The translations under genes were made by a program, and so were the position numbers. From Bog-473 sp963730395 (GTDB lineage Bacteria; Actinomycetota; Acidimicrobiia; Acidimicrobiales; RAAP-2): a DNA stretch of 64,000 nucleotides. The DNA lies in the NCBI GenBank assembly GCA_963730395.1, contig CAVSSK010000004.1:124001-188000 (forward strand), written 5' to 3'. Positions 27,374 to 36,325 of this stretch are shown here, one piece after another (the first letter of the stretch is position 1; each line of letters begins with the position of its first letter). Under the pieces are notes generated by a model, which did not search any database, was not told the DNA's origin, and saw only the letters and a list, made by a program, of their open reading frames with translations.

Positions 27374-28387
27374 CTAGACCTGGGTGGCCCGCACGATCTC
27401 GTCGGCCACGGTGTCGGGATCCTCCAACGGCAGCATGTGCCCTCGATCCTCGAGGGTGACCAGCCGCGCCCCCGGGATGGTCGACGCGATCACCTCGGCG
27501 CGGGCGGGCACGGTCAGGGTGTCCCGGGTCCCGACCATCACCGTGGTCGGGACCTCCATCCCGGCGATGCCCTCGAGGAGGTTCATCTCGGTGATGGCGG
27601 CGAGCCACCCGCCGCGCACCGAGGGGTCGCAGCCGGCGAAGAGGTCGCGGGTGAGCAGCACGTGGGAGTGCACGGGGTCCACCCCGAAGGCGCCGCGGAC
27701 GAATCGATGGCCGTTGGACGAGCGCATGCTCCTGGTCACGATCGGGGAGGCGATGAAGGCGGACGCGATGCGGGCGGCCGGCGGGAACGACCGGACCCGG
27801 GGGTCGTGGGCCGACGTGGCCACCAGCACGGCGGCCCGGGCCCGCTCCTTCATGACCTCGGGCCGGTACGTCGCCAGGGACATGATGGTCATGCCGCCCA
27901 TGGAGTGTCCGGCCAGGACGGCGTCGCTGACGTCCTGAGCCTCGAGGACGTGGGCCAGGTCGTGCGCCAGCGTCTCGATGGCCAAGGGCGCCGTGCCCCG
28001 CGTGCTCGCGCCATGGCCCCGCTGGTCGTAGAGCACGACCCGGTGCCCGTGGTCGCGCAGGCGGCGGGCGACGGGGAGCCAGATCTCGTGGCTGCAGCCC
28101 CAGCAGTGGGGGAGCACCACCACCGGTGCATCGGGACCTTGGCCGCCGACGTCCCACACCGCGAGCTGGGCCCCGTCCGGAGTCCGCACCGTCCGGTGGT
28201 CTGGCCGGGTGAAGTCGGCGCCCCACCCGAGCGAGCGGCGTTCGTCTTCGACCGACTCCGGGCCGGAGGTGCCTCCTCCGGCCCGACGCCTGTAGGCGGC
28301 CCCGGCCACGGCGCCGGCGGCCACGGCACCTCCGAGCACCAGCAGCCGTCGGGAGCGGGAGCGGGGAAGGCGAGAAACGAGAGTCAT
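27374..28387 (-). CDS. Alpha/beta hydrolase with N-terminal membrane anchor or Tat-like signal
   Basis: A 337-residue alpha/beta-hydrolase fold protein. The N-terminus SRLPRSRSRRLLVLGGAVAAG is an Arg-rich hydrophobic segment that should insert into or cross the membrane. The catalytic triad is readable: nucleophile Ser in GHSMGGM, Asp in GTRDTLTVP and His in DRGHMLP, with the oxyanion region PHCWGCS. The substrate is unknown; esterase, lipase and haloperoxidase-like activities are all possible. The ATG at 28387 was chosen over a longer frame because a TACGCT hexamer lies 9 bases before it and the longer frame would run into the divergent promoter region. Confidence 0.82.
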   Translation of the reverse strand: MTLVSRLPRSRSRRLLVLGGAVAAGAVAGAAYRRRAGGGTSGPESVEDERRSLGWGADFTRPDHRTVRTPDGAQLAVWDVGGQGPDAPVVVLPHCWGCSHEIWLPVARRLRDHGHRVVLYDQRGHGASTRGTAPLAIETLAHDLAHVLEAQDVSDAVLAGHSMGGMTIMSLATYRPEVMKERARAAVLVATSAHDPRVRSFPPAARIASAFIASPIVTRSMRSSNGHRFVRGAFGVDPVHSHVLLTRDLFAGCDPSVRGGWLAAITEMNLLEGIAGMEVPTTVMVGTRDTLTVPARAEVIASTIPGARLVTLEDRGHMLPLEDPDTVADEIVRATQV

Positions 28388-28396
28388 GGCACTCGG

Positions 28397-28402
28397 AGCG
28401 TA
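28397..28402 (-). promoter_or_regulatory. Possible -10 element for the alpha/beta hydrolase gene
   Basis: On the minus strand TACGCT ends 9 bases before the ATG at 28387. It supports the shorter of the two possible starts. Confidence 0.45.
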
Positions 28403-28496
28403 CGTGCCCTGCGCCGGGCCGGGGCCCATGCCGATCCACACCCATGCCAGCTGGATCCAGGCGGCGACCAGCCCCCCGAGCTGAGAGTCTTCTCCC

Positions 28497-29036
28497 ATGC
28501 GATTCGCCGCCGGCATCGCCGGCGCCCTGATGCTCACGGCCCTGGCCGCGCCCGCTCCGGCCGCGGCCGCCCCGAACGCCACCATCACCCGCTCGGCGGC
28601 GGTCGCCTACGGGACCTGCCCCGCCCGCAGCGTCATGGTCACCGTCACCGTGCCCACGAGTCCGTTCCGTCCCGGACAGGTCGTCCTGTACCAGGTCACG
28701 ATCCGGAACCGCAGCGGGCAGCTCTGTGGCCCGAACCACGGACCCGTCGCACGGGTGGGCGACGAACCCGGGATCTTCGGCCCGTGCGGCCCGCTCCCGC
28801 TGCGAATCGTGAACGTCCGGGGCGTCACGGTGTACCCACCCCCCGAGGCGATCCGCTGCCCGGCATTCCTCGGGCCACGGCTCCGGGGCCATCAGACGCT
28901 GACCGCCGGGGGGAGCTGGGATCAGACCCAGGGCGGCGGGCGCCCCGCCCGGGTGGACCACCTCGTGCCCCGGGGCACGTACCACCTGACCATCGCGGGC
29001 GAGGTCAGCGTGCCGCTCGTGCTGTCCCAGCCCTGA
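28497..29036 (+). CDS. Secreted protein of unknown function
   Basis: A 179-residue exported protein. Residues 1-25 (MRFAAGIAGALMLTALAAPA and following Ala residues) form a classical signal peptide. The mature part is rich in beta-strand-like stretches (SVMVTVTVPTSPF, VVLYQVTIRNRS) with several Cys residues that could form disulphides, and ends in VPLVLSQP. It may be a small beta-sandwich, but I recognise no family. It is divergent from the hydrolase gene and stands 37 bases before yebC, which has its own promoter. Confidence 0.62.
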   Translation: MRFAAGIAGALMLTALAAPAPAAAAPNATITRSAAVAYGTCPARSVMVTVTVPTSPFRPGQVVLYQVTIRNRSGQLCGPNHGPVARVGDEPGIFGPCGPLPLRIVNVRGVTVYPPPEAIRCPAFLGPRLRGHQTLTAGGSWDQTQGGGRPARVDHLVPRGTYHLTIAGEVSVPLVLSQP

Positions 29037-29057
29037 CCTCACCGAGGCCTGCACCGA

Positions 29058-29063
29058 TACAAT
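29058..29063 (+). promoter_or_regulatory. -10 element for yebC
   Basis: TACAAT ends 10 bases before the yebC ATG, predicting a transcript with almost no leader. Confidence 0.5.
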
Positions 29064-29073
29064 CGGGTGCGCC

Positions 29074-29823
29074 ATGTCGGGACACTCCAAGTGGGCGACC
29101 ACCAAATACCGCAAGGGAGCCCAGGACAAGGCCCGCGCCAAGGTCTTCGCCAAGTGCATCCGCCTGGTCGAGGTCGCGGCACGCGACGGGGGAGGGGATC
29201 TCGACTCCAACGCCACGCTCCGGACGGCGTACCAGAAGGCACGGGCGGCCAGCGTGCCGCTCGACACGATCGAGAAGGCGATCAAGCGCGGCACCGGCGA
29301 GCTCGAGGGCGTCCGCTACGAGGCGATCAACTACGAGGGCTACGGCCCCGGCGGCGTCGCCATCATGGTCGAGACTCTCTCGGACAACCGCAACCGCACC
29401 GGCGCCGAGATGCGCAACCTCTTCAGCCGCAACGGCGGCAACATGGCCGAGCCGGGCGCAGTGGGTTGGCAGTTCGAGCGCAAGGGCATCGTGACCGTGG
29501 GCCTCGACAACGACGAGGACAAGGTCATGGAGATCGCCATGGAGGGCGGCGCCGAGGACATGTCGAGCAACGGGGCCGCCTGGGTCGTCACCAGCGCCCC
29601 GGCCGACGTCGAGTCGGTGCGCCGGGCGCTCGACGACGCCGGCATGACGCCCGAGTCCGTCGATCTCTCCCTCGAGCCCACCACCCTCGTCCCGGTGCCC
29701 GACGAGTCCGAGGCCAAGAAGGTCCTGCGCCTGCTCGAGGCGATCGACGACCACGACGACGTCCAGGCCGTCCACTCCAACGCGGACATCCCCGACGAGG
29801 TGCTGGCGACCTTCGAGGGCTGA
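29074..29823 (+). CDS. yebC: YebC/PmpR-family protein
   Basis: A 249-residue member of the YebC/TACO1 family, known as transcription regulators in some species and as ribosome-associated factors that relieve stalling at proline stretches in others. The diagnostic start MSGHSKWATTKYRKGAQDK, RNRTGAEMRNLFSRNGGNM and the C-terminal EVLATFEG are present and the length is normal. It stands just upstream of ruvC, the usual bacterial context. Confidence 0.95.
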   Translation: MSGHSKWATTKYRKGAQDKARAKVFAKCIRLVEVAARDGGGDLDSNATLRTAYQKARAASVPLDTIEKAIKRGTGELEGVRYEAINYEGYGPGGVAIMVETLSDNRNRTGAEMRNLFSRNGGNMAEPGAVGWQFERKGIVTVGLDNDEDKVMEIAMEGGAEDMSSNGAAWVVTSAPADVESVRRALDDAGMTPESVDLSLEPTTLVPVPDESEAKKVLRLLEAIDDHDDVQAVHSNADIPDEVLATFEG

Positions 29824-29901
29824 CCACGCCGTCGGGCGGCCGGACCGGGTCCTCCCTCGCGGCTCCCGCCCCCGGTCCGCCCTCTCGGCGTCCGCCCCGG
29901 C

Positions 29902-29907
29902 TATCCT
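29902..29907 (+). promoter_or_regulatory. -10 element for ruvC
   Basis: TATCCT ends 8 bases before the ruvC ATG at 29916; there is no Shine-Dalgarno-like sequence in between. Confidence 0.45.
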
Positions 29908-29915
29908 GCGAACGC

Positions 29916-30458
29916 ATGTTCGTATTGGGGATCGACCCCGGGCTCTCCCGCTGCGGCTACGGCATGGTGGCCCGCCGCGAGGGCGAGAGCACGCTGCGGG
30001 CCCAGGCGGCCGGGGTGGTGGAGACCGACCCGGCCGTCCCCCTCGCAGAGCGGCTGCTGATCCTGCACACGGAGCTGGGCGCGCTGCTCGGCGAGCTGCG
30101 GCCGGACGTGGTCGTCGTCGAGCGCGTCTTCTTCCAGGTCAACGCGAAGACGGCCATGTCGGTCGGCCAGGCGAGCGGCCTGGCCCTGCTGGCGGCTGCC
30201 GCCGCCGGCTGCGAGGTCGTCCAGTACACCTCCAACGAGGTGAAGCAGGGCCTCGTCGGCTACGGAGCGGCCACCAAGGACCAGGTCCAGCGCATGGTCG
30301 CCCAGGTGCTCGGGTTGCGGGCCATCGACGGCCCTCCCGACGTGGCGGACGCGCTGGCGTTGGCCGTCTGCCACCTGACCACCGTCCCCCTGCGGCGCGC
30401 CGTCGCGGCCGCCATGGGAGCCAAGGAACCGCTCGTACGAAAGGGAAGCGAGACATGA
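29916..30458 (+). CDS. ruvC: Holliday junction resolvase RuvC
   Basis: A 180-residue RNase H-fold nuclease that cuts Holliday junctions symmetrically together with RuvAB. The acidic metal ligands are present: Asp in LGIDPGLSRCG, Glu in VVVERVFFQVN and the Asp pair in PPDVADALALA. The ATG follows a TATCCT hexamer at 8 bases. The stop overlaps the ruvA ATG (ATGA). Confidence 0.96.
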   Translation: MFVLGIDPGLSRCGYGMVARREGESTLRAQAAGVVETDPAVPLAERLLILHTELGALLGELRPDVVVVERVFFQVNAKTAMSVGQASGLALLAAAAAGCEVVQYTSNEVKQGLVGYGAATKDQVQRMVAQVLGLRAIDGPPDVADALALAVCHLTTVPLRRAVAAAMGAKEPLVRKGSET

Positions 30459-31078
30459 TCGGACTGTTGCGAGGGCCCGTGGTGCTGCGGACGGGCGAGT
30501 GCGAGGTGATCGTCGACGTGGCCGGTGTGGGCTACCGGGTGACGGTGACGCCGGCCACGGCGGCCACGCTGGTCGCCGCCGGCGCGGGAACCGAGGCGAA
30601 CCTGTTCGTGCACACCCACGTCCGCGAGGACGCCATCATCCTCTACGGCTTCGCTCACGACGACGAGCGCCGGTGCTTCGAGGTCCTGCTGGGCTCACAC
30701 GGGGTCGGCCCCGCCTTGGCGCTGGCCATCATGGCGATCCTGTCGCCGGCCGCCCTGTCGACAGCGGTGCTCGAGGACGACATCGAGACGCTGTGCACGG
30801 TGCCCGGGGTCGGACGCAAGACTGCGGCCCGACTCCTGATCGAGCTGAAGAGCCGGCTCGACCTGCCCGACCTCTCACTCGACCACGCCGGCGCGCCCCT
30901 GGCCGGCAGCGATCCGGCGCTGCGGGGCACCCGCACCTCGCGTGCGGAGGCCCGGGCAGCCCTGAGCGAGCTCGGTTACGCACCCGATGAGATCCGCGGT
31001 GCGCTCGACGGTCTACGCGACGATGTCGGCGTGGAAGAGATGCTGCGTCTCGCGCTGCGCGAGCTGGCCAGCCGGTGA
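30455..31078 (+). CDS. ruvA: Holliday junction DNA helicase subunit RuvA
   Basis: A 207-residue junction-binding protein that loads RuvB and drives branch migration. The OB-fold start MIGLLRGPVVLRTGECEVIVDVAGVGY, two helix-hairpin-helix motifs (SHGVGPALALAIM and VPGVGRKTAARLLIEL) and the C-terminal RuvB-binding domain (RAALSELGYAPDEIRGAL) are complete. It is coupled to ruvC by ATGA and to ruvB by GTGA. Confidence 0.96.
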   Translation: MIGLLRGPVVLRTGECEVIVDVAGVGYRVTVTPATAATLVAAGAGTEANLFVHTHVREDAIILYGFAHDDERRCFEVLLGSHGVGPALALAIMAILSPAALSTAVLEDDIETLCTVPGVGRKTAARLLIELKSRLDLPDLSLDHAGAPLAGSDPALRGTRTSRAEARAALSELGYAPDEIRGALDGLRDDVGVEEMLRLALRELASR

Positions 31079-32200
31079 GCCCGAGGGCCCGTCGCGAAGT
31101 GCTTGCCGTTGCTGCCGGCGAGGACGCCGAGGACGGCGAGGCGCTCGCGGTGGACGACGCCCTCGACGGCGACCATCGGGTGGTCGACCCGGCCCCCTCC
31201 GATCACGACGAGGAGCTCGAGGAGGTCGGGCTGCGGCCCCGCTCGCTCGAGGAGTTCGTCGGACAGGCCCAGCTCGTCGAGCACCTCAGCATCGTGCTGC
31301 AGGCGGCCCGTCAGCGGCGCCAGGCGGTTGACCACATACTCTTCGCCGGGCCGCCGGGGTTGGGCAAGACCTCCCTGGCGGGCATCGTGGCCGTCAGAGA
31401 TGGGAGCCAGCCTGCGCATCACCGCGGGTCCCGTCCTGACCCGGGCCGGGGACCTCGCCGCGCTGCTCACCGACCTGCAGGACGGCGACGTGCTCTTCAT
31501 CGACGAGATCCACCGCCTGCACCGCTCGGTCGAGGAGATGCTCTACTCGGCGATGGAGGACGGCCGGCTGGACATCCTCATCGGCAAGGGGCCCACGGCG
31601 CGCTCGATACGCCTCGAGCTGCCGAAGTTCACGCTCGTCGGCGCGACCACGCGCACGGGCCTGGTCTCGGGGCCGTTGCGCGACCGCTTCGGCTTCGTCG
31701 GCCGTCTCGATCTCTACGATCCTGCCGACCTGCGCTCCATCGTCGAGCGCTCGGCCCGGATACTCAAGGTGCGCATCGACAGCGACGGTGCCGTCCGCAT
31801 CTCGGAGCGCTCCCGTGGGACCCCACGCGTGGCCAACCGTCTCCTGCGGCGCGTGCGGGACTTCGCCGAGGTCCGCGGCGAGGGCTTCATCGACGGCGCC
31901 ACGGCCAGCGAGGGGCTCGAGCTCTTCGGGGTCGACGAGCTGGGCCTCGACAAGGTCGACCGGGCCATCCTGACCACGCTGTGCACCCGCTTCGGGGGGC
32001 AGCCGGTTGGCCTGACGACTCTTTCCCAGTGTGTCGGTGAGGAGCCGGACACGATCGAGGACGCCTACGAGCCCTACCTGGTGCAGACCGGACTCATCCA
32101 GCGCACGGCGCGGGGCCGGGTGGCGACGCAGCGCGCCTGGGCTCACCTCGGGTACCAAGGTCCGCCGAGCGCCGGGCCGGACACGCCCCCGCTCTTCTGA
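31075..32200 (+). CDS. ruvB: Holliday junction branch migration ATPase RuvB, one frame change
   Basis: The AAA+ motor of the RuvABC system. Walker A GPPGLGKT, Walker B FIDEIHRL, the sensor region VGATTRTG, the arginine-finger region GPLRDRFGF and the C-terminal winged-helix domain ending GRVATQRAWAHLG are all present. The frame changes once near 31393: removing one base gives GIVASEMGASLRITAGP, as in other RuvBs, and the length is one base over a multiple of three. The first 50 residues (before LRPRSLEEFVGQ) are a longer acidic N-terminus than usual. It overlaps ruvA by GTGA. Real loss of ruvB beside intact ruvC and ruvA would be surprising. Confidence 0.93.
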
Positions 32201-32220
32201 CGCGCCGCCGGCCGCCTTGC

Positions 32221-32243
32221 GCGCACTGCCTTTTGCGGTGCGC
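32221..32243 (+). terminator. Hairpin after ruvB, possible transcription end
   Basis: Bases 32221-32229 pair with 32235-32243 (nine pairs, one G-T) around a CTTTT loop. It lies 20 bases after the ruvB stop. No T-run follows, so the terminator role is uncertain. Confidence 0.4.
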
Positions 32244-32394
32244 TACCGTTGTCGGGTTGCATCACGAGACGAAGCGAGGTGACCAGATGGCCGGAATGAC
32301 GACACGTCCGCAGCTGCCCGCGCGCGCCATCGTGGTCCTGCTGCCGGTCTTCGATGCAGCCGGGAGGTCCCGGATGGCCGGGCCCTGCTCGGGT

Positions 32395-32474
32395 CTCGCC
32401 GGCCACTGACGCCGCTCCCGCGACCCCGCCTGGCCTGAGCGCCCATCGGCCTCGCCGGCCACTGACGCCGCTCC
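32395..32474. repeat. Two exact 24-base direct repeats upstream of the ABC exporter
   Basis: The same 24 bases, beginning CTCGCCGGCC and ending GACGCCGCTCC, occur at 32395-32418 and 32451-32474, so their starts are 56 bases apart. They lie 59-138 bases before the exporter ATG, a suitable place for operator sites. Confidence 0.8.
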
Positions 32475-32532
32475 GGCGCACCAGCGGTGCGCCTCCTTCC
32501 TATCGATTCGACCCTCCCACCAGGAGATCCCC

Positions 32533-34332
32533 ATGGGTGAACGCACCCTCTTCCCAAATGCCTCGAACAAGGAGACGCTCGCGTACTGCTGGCGTCAGAT
32601 GCAGCCCGACCGCGCCGCCTTCGCGGGGAGCTGCACCGCCATCGTGCTCGGCACGTTGGCTAACGCCGTCGCGGCCCCGTTGATCTTCGCCTCCTTGTTG
32701 GGGCGGATCGCCGACACCGGGACGCATCAGGACCTATGGAGCAGCTACGGGCCGCTGATCATCGCCTACGCGGTGGTCCTGGCCGCCGCGACGGTCTTCG
32801 GCCGGATCGGTGGCTGGCTCAACTGGGGCGCCACCCTGCGCTCGTTCGGGCGCGCCATCACCAACGGCTACGACCATCTGATCGGGCTCAGTAACGGGTG
32901 GCACACCGACCGCCCTTCAGGCGAGGTCATCGCCACGCTCGAGACATCGACGTGGGCCTTCGTCGAGCTGATCGACGCCATGGTGTGGGGCATCCTGCGC
33001 ATCAGCGTCACGACGCTCGGCGCCATCGTGGTCCTCGGTATTGTCGCCTGGCCGGTTGCTCTGGTCATGGCGACTCTGGTGGCGGTGTTCGCTGCCGTGC
33101 TGCATCACCGCATGGGCCGGGTCGTCGCCGCGGAGAAGGAGTTCTCCGACGCGCACTCACGGGCGACGGGTGTCATCGCCGACACCATCGCCAACCTCAC
33201 CACCGTGCGGTCCCAGGCCGCCGAGGGGCGCGAGAGGAACAACGTGGGGACGCTCGTGGGTGACTCGCTCAGTGCGGATTTCCGGGCACGGCGGGTCTTC
33301 ACCGCGACGCGCCTGCAGATGGAGTCCGCCATGGCCTTCTTCAACTGGGCGGCGGTCGCCGTCGGGATCGTGCTGGCGCTGCATCACGTGGCCGCAGCAG
33401 GTGTGGTGTACCTCATCCTGTTCTACGCCACCTTCGTCGGGACGAGCTTGGAGGAGTCGTTCGAGTTCATCCGCCTGATGTCGCGCGCCATCGGCCGGTG
33501 TGCCAAGTTCGCCGGCATCGCCGCCACGAAGCCCGACATCGTCGACGTCCCGGGCGCGCCCGCGCTGATGGTGCCGCACGGACTCGTCGAGTTCCGGAAC
33601 CTCTGGTTCTCGTATCGATCCGGCGCGCCCCTCTTCGAGGGGTTGGACCTGCGTATCGAGGCAGGGGAGCACGTCGGGCTCGTCGGCCCCTCGGGCTCGG
33701 GCAAGACCACGCTGACGAAGCTCATGCTCCGCTTCGCGGATCGCGACGACGGCGTCATCGCGATCGACGGGCAGGACATCGCACGCGTGACGCAGCAGTC
33801 CCTGCGGCGTCACATCGCGTACGTCCCGCAGGACCCCCAGATGCTGCACCGGACCATCGCCGAGAACATCTGCTACGGATTGGAGTCCCCGGACGGGGCC
33901 GACATGGACCTGGTGCGCTCCGTCGGGCGCGCCGCCTACGTGGACGAGTTCGTGGAGCGCCTGCCCGACGGCTACGAGACCGTCGTCGGCGAGCGCGGGC
34001 TGAAGCTCTCGGGGGGTCAGCGCCAGCGGGTGGCCATCGCCCAGGCGATGGCCAAGGGTGCGCGCGTCCTCGTCCTGGACGAGGCCACGTCCGCGCTGGA
34101 CTCGGAGTCCGAGTCGCTGGTGCAGGAGGCCCTGTGGCACCTGATGGAGGGCACCACCGCGCTCGTTGTTGCGCACCGGCTCGCGACGATCGCCCGGCTC
34201 GACCGGATCGTGGTCCTCGACCAGGGCCGCGTCGTCGAGCAGGGCACGCACTCCGAGCTGCTCTCGGCCGGCCGGACCGGCGTCTACGGACGCCTGTGGG
34301 CCCACCAGTCGGGTGGGTTCCTGGCTGCGTGA
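32533..34332 (+). CDS. ABC exporter, fused membrane and ATPase domains
   Basis: A 599-residue half-transporter that should work as a dimer. The first 320 residues form a six-helix exporter domain; the nucleotide-binding domain follows with Walker A GPSGSGKTT near residue 386, signature LSGGQRQR near 491, Walker B with DEATSALD near 515, and the H-loop in VVAHRLATI. Substrates of such proteins include lipids, peptides and drugs; nothing in the sequence fixes the choice. AGGAG stands 7 bases before the ATG. The convergent two-component genes downstream are on the opposite strand. Direct repeats upstream could be regulatory. Confidence 0.9.
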   Translation: MGERTLFPNASNKETLAYCWRQMQPDRAAFAGSCTAIVLGTLANAVAAPLIFASLLGRIADTGTHQDLWSSYGPLIIAYAVVLAAATVFGRIGGWLNWGATLRSFGRAITNGYDHLIGLSNGWHTDRPSGEVIATLETSTWAFVELIDAMVWGILRISVTTLGAIVVLGIVAWPVALVMATLVAVFAAVLHHRMGRVVAAEKEFSDAHSRATGVIADTIANLTTVRSQAAEGRERNNVGTLVGDSLSADFRARRVFTATRLQMESAMAFFNWAAVAVGIVLALHHVAAAGVVYLILFYATFVGTSLEESFEFIRLMSRAIGRCAKFAGIAATKPDIVDVPGAPALMVPHGLVEFRNLWFSYRSGAPLFEGLDLRIEAGEHVGLVGPSGSGKTTLTKLMLRFADRDDGVIAIDGQDIARVTQQSLRRHIAYVPQDPQMLHRTIAENICYGLESPDGADMDLVRSVGRAAYVDEFVERLPDGYETVVGERGLKLSGGQRQRVAIAQAMAKGARVLVLDEATSALDSESESLVQEALWHLMEGTTALVVAHRLATIARLDRIVVLDQGRVVEQGTHSELLSAGRTGVYGRLWAHQSGGFLAA

Positions 34333-34423
34333 AGCACAGGCTCGGGCGCGAAGGGCGAGGCCGGGCGACGGAGACGGCGGGGCGCCGGGCGGCGGGCGAC
34401 GGGGTCCGCCGCCCCCGGGGCGG

Positions 34424-36325
34424 TCAGGCCGAATGGCTCGAGGCGACCGAGGTGCGCAGCGGCAGGCAGACCCTGAATGTCGTCGACCAGCCCGGCGTGT
34501 CAGCGATCTCGACGAAACCCTCGTGGGCCTCCGCGACTGATTTGGCGATGGCCAGGCCCAGGCCGGTGCCGGGCACGCCCATCTCCGTCGAGGAGGCGAG
34601 GCGGTAGAAGCGTTCGAACAGCTGGTCACGCTCGCCCTCGGGGATGCCGGGACCCTCGTCGAGCACCTGCACCCTGGCGTAGGCATCGACGTTGTCGACG
34701 ATCACGTGGACCCGGCCCCCCGGCGGTGAGAACTTGATTGCATTGGACAAGATGTTGCCCAGGAGCTGGTGCAGGCGGGTGGGGTCACCGAAGACCGGCA
34801 CCTCGCTGCCGGGCGCGATGGTCAACTTGATCCGGGCCATGGTGGCCGAGGTCTGGATGGCGTGCACCGCCTCCTCGGTGAGTCGGTAGAGGTCGAGTTC
34901 GGTGAAGGCGACCCGAAGCCCGCGCCCGGCGCCCGGGTCGGCCAAGAGGTCCTCGGCCACCCGTTGGAGCTGTTCGGCGTTGCGTTCGATCGTCTGGAGC
35001 ATGCGCATCTGGCTCTCGGTGAGGTCCGTCGAGGCATCGAGCAGTAGTTCGACGAAGCCCCGGATTGACGTGATCGGAGTCCGCAGCTCGTGTGACACCG
35101 TTGCCACCACGTCGTCCTTCATCTGGGTCAGCTCTCGCAGGCGGTTGTTCTGCTCGATGAGCGACTGCGTGACCTCCTTCTGGATGGCGAAGAGTCGCTC
35201 GCGGTCCGCCGCCAGCTCCTCCCGCTCGGTCACGTCGATGGCGACCACGACGTAGCCGCCGGTCGCCGGTGCCAGTGCGTCGTCGAGCTCGGAGTCGGCG
35301 TCCGCGTCGGCGGCCGCCAGATCGGGCCCCTCGGTTGCCTCGCCGTCCTCCACGTCCAGGGCCACGTCGGGCGTCAGCACGGGCAGTGCCCGTACCCGCA
35401 CGACGCAGCGGCGCTGCTGGCCGTCCTTGCGGGTGGCCGTCCAGGGCACCTCGGCCGCTGTCTCGGCGTCGATGGGCTCCAAGGCCGTCCGCATGGAGTC
35501 GATGGTCTGGCGCCGTTCGTCGATCTGGGCGGGGTCGATGAAGTCCGCGATGGAGCGGATGCCCACCACCTCGGCCGCCCGGTAGCCGAGCATCTGCTCC
35601 GCGCCGGCCGAGAAGAAGGTGACGGTCCCGGCGGGGTCGACGCCCATGATGGCGCTCCCCGTGGCCGCACGCAGCAGCGTCTCGAGGCGATCGCGGGCGT
35701 AGTCCGCCTCGCGGGCGTTGCGTCGGGCGATCCGGGACTGCTGGGCCAGGTCGCTCAGGAAGGCTCGGTCCCGCGAGACCATGGTGTAGACGGTCGATGC
35801 GATCAGGGTCGTGACGGTCGCCATGACGGCCACCTGCCGCCACTCGATGGTGGGGTACTCGGGCGGCCCGACGAGGAGGACGGGCACCAGCAAGGCAAGG
35901 TCGAGGCAGAACAGGCCAACGAGCAGATGCAGGCGCCTGCCATAGAGCGACAGCCACACGATCGGCAGCAGGAAGACCGCAACCAATCCGGAGTGACTGC
36001 CGCCCTGGGCGTCCCGGATGATTGCGATGACCGCGATGTAGCCGATCGGGATGATCATCCACACCCAGTCGGGGAGCCGCTCCCAAGGCAGCAGGAAGGC
36101 GGCGGCGACCAGCACAAAGAAGATGACGCCGGCGATGGCGATCTCGCGACGCGCGTCGTGGGGGAACGGGACGACGGCGATCAGCACCGTGCCGATGGCA
36201 ACCAGTGCGAACACGGGCAGGCGCACGTGCATGGAGCCGGAGAAGCCGATGGGCAGGGCATTTCCGGGCATCTGCTGGTTGCGACGCCCCGGGGAGTCGG
36301 TTCGGGTCTGAGCCGACCCGTTCAC
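34424..36325 (-). CDS. Membrane sensor histidine kinase with PAS domain
   Basis: A 633-residue sensor kinase. About six hydrophobic helices occupy residues 30-210, then a PAS-type domain (GVDPAGTVTFFSAGAEQMLGY) interrupted by an acidic Ala/Asp/Glu insert (DLAAADADADSELDD), then the dimerisation domain with SHELRTP near residue 412. The ATP-binding domain has NILSNAIKFSPPGG, DEGPGIP and GTGLGLAI. The stimulus is unknown; the many-helix sensor suggests a membrane or lipid signal. The GTG start overlaps the stop of the response regulator (GTGA), which stands first in the operon, so the two form a pair. Methionines at residues 19 and 32 are later possible starts. Confidence 0.9.
   Translation of the reverse strand: MNGSAQTRTDSPGRRNQQMPGNALPIGFSGSMHVRLPVFALVAIGTVLIAVVPFPHDARREIAIAGVIFFVLVAAAFLLPWERLPDWVWMIIPIGYIAVIAIIRDAQGGSHSGLVAVFLLPIVWLSLYGRRLHLLVGLFCLDLALLVPVLLVGPPEYPTIEWRQVAVMATVTTLIASTVYTMVSRDRAFLSDLAQQSRIARRNAREADYARDRLETLLRAATGSAIMGVDPAGTVTFFSAGAEQMLGYRAAEVVGIRSIADFIDPAQIDERRQTIDSMRTALEPIDAETAAEVPWTATRKDGQQRRCVVRVRALPVLTPDVALDVEDGEATEGPDLAAADADADSELDDALAPATGGYVVVAIDVTEREELAADRERLFAIQKEVTQSLIEQNNRLRELTQMKDDVVATVSHELRTPITSIRGFVELLLDASTDLTESQMRMLQTIERNAEQLQRVAEDLLADPGAGRGLRVAFTELDLYRLTEEAVHAIQTSATMARIKLTIAPGSEVPVFGDPTRLHQLLGNILSNAIKFSPPGGRVHVIVDNVDAYARVQVLDEGPGIPEGERDQLFERFYRLASSTEMGVPGTGLGLAIAKSVAEAHEGFVEIADTPGWSTTFRVCLPLRTSVASSHSA

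Larger units (their letters stand above)
32201..32532. other. Intergenic region between ruvB and the ABC exporter, 332 bases
   Basis: No gene is evident. The stretch holds a nine-pair hairpin 20 bases after ruvB, two exact 24-base direct repeats, and an AGGAG ribosome site right before the exporter ATG. Minus-strand frames across it arise from the repeats and look spurious. Confidence 0.6.

Noticed and set aside
32243..32570. Minus-strand frames with internal repeats before the ABC exporter
   Set aside because: Their repeats simply reflect the 24-base DNA repeats; composition and starts are not gene-like.
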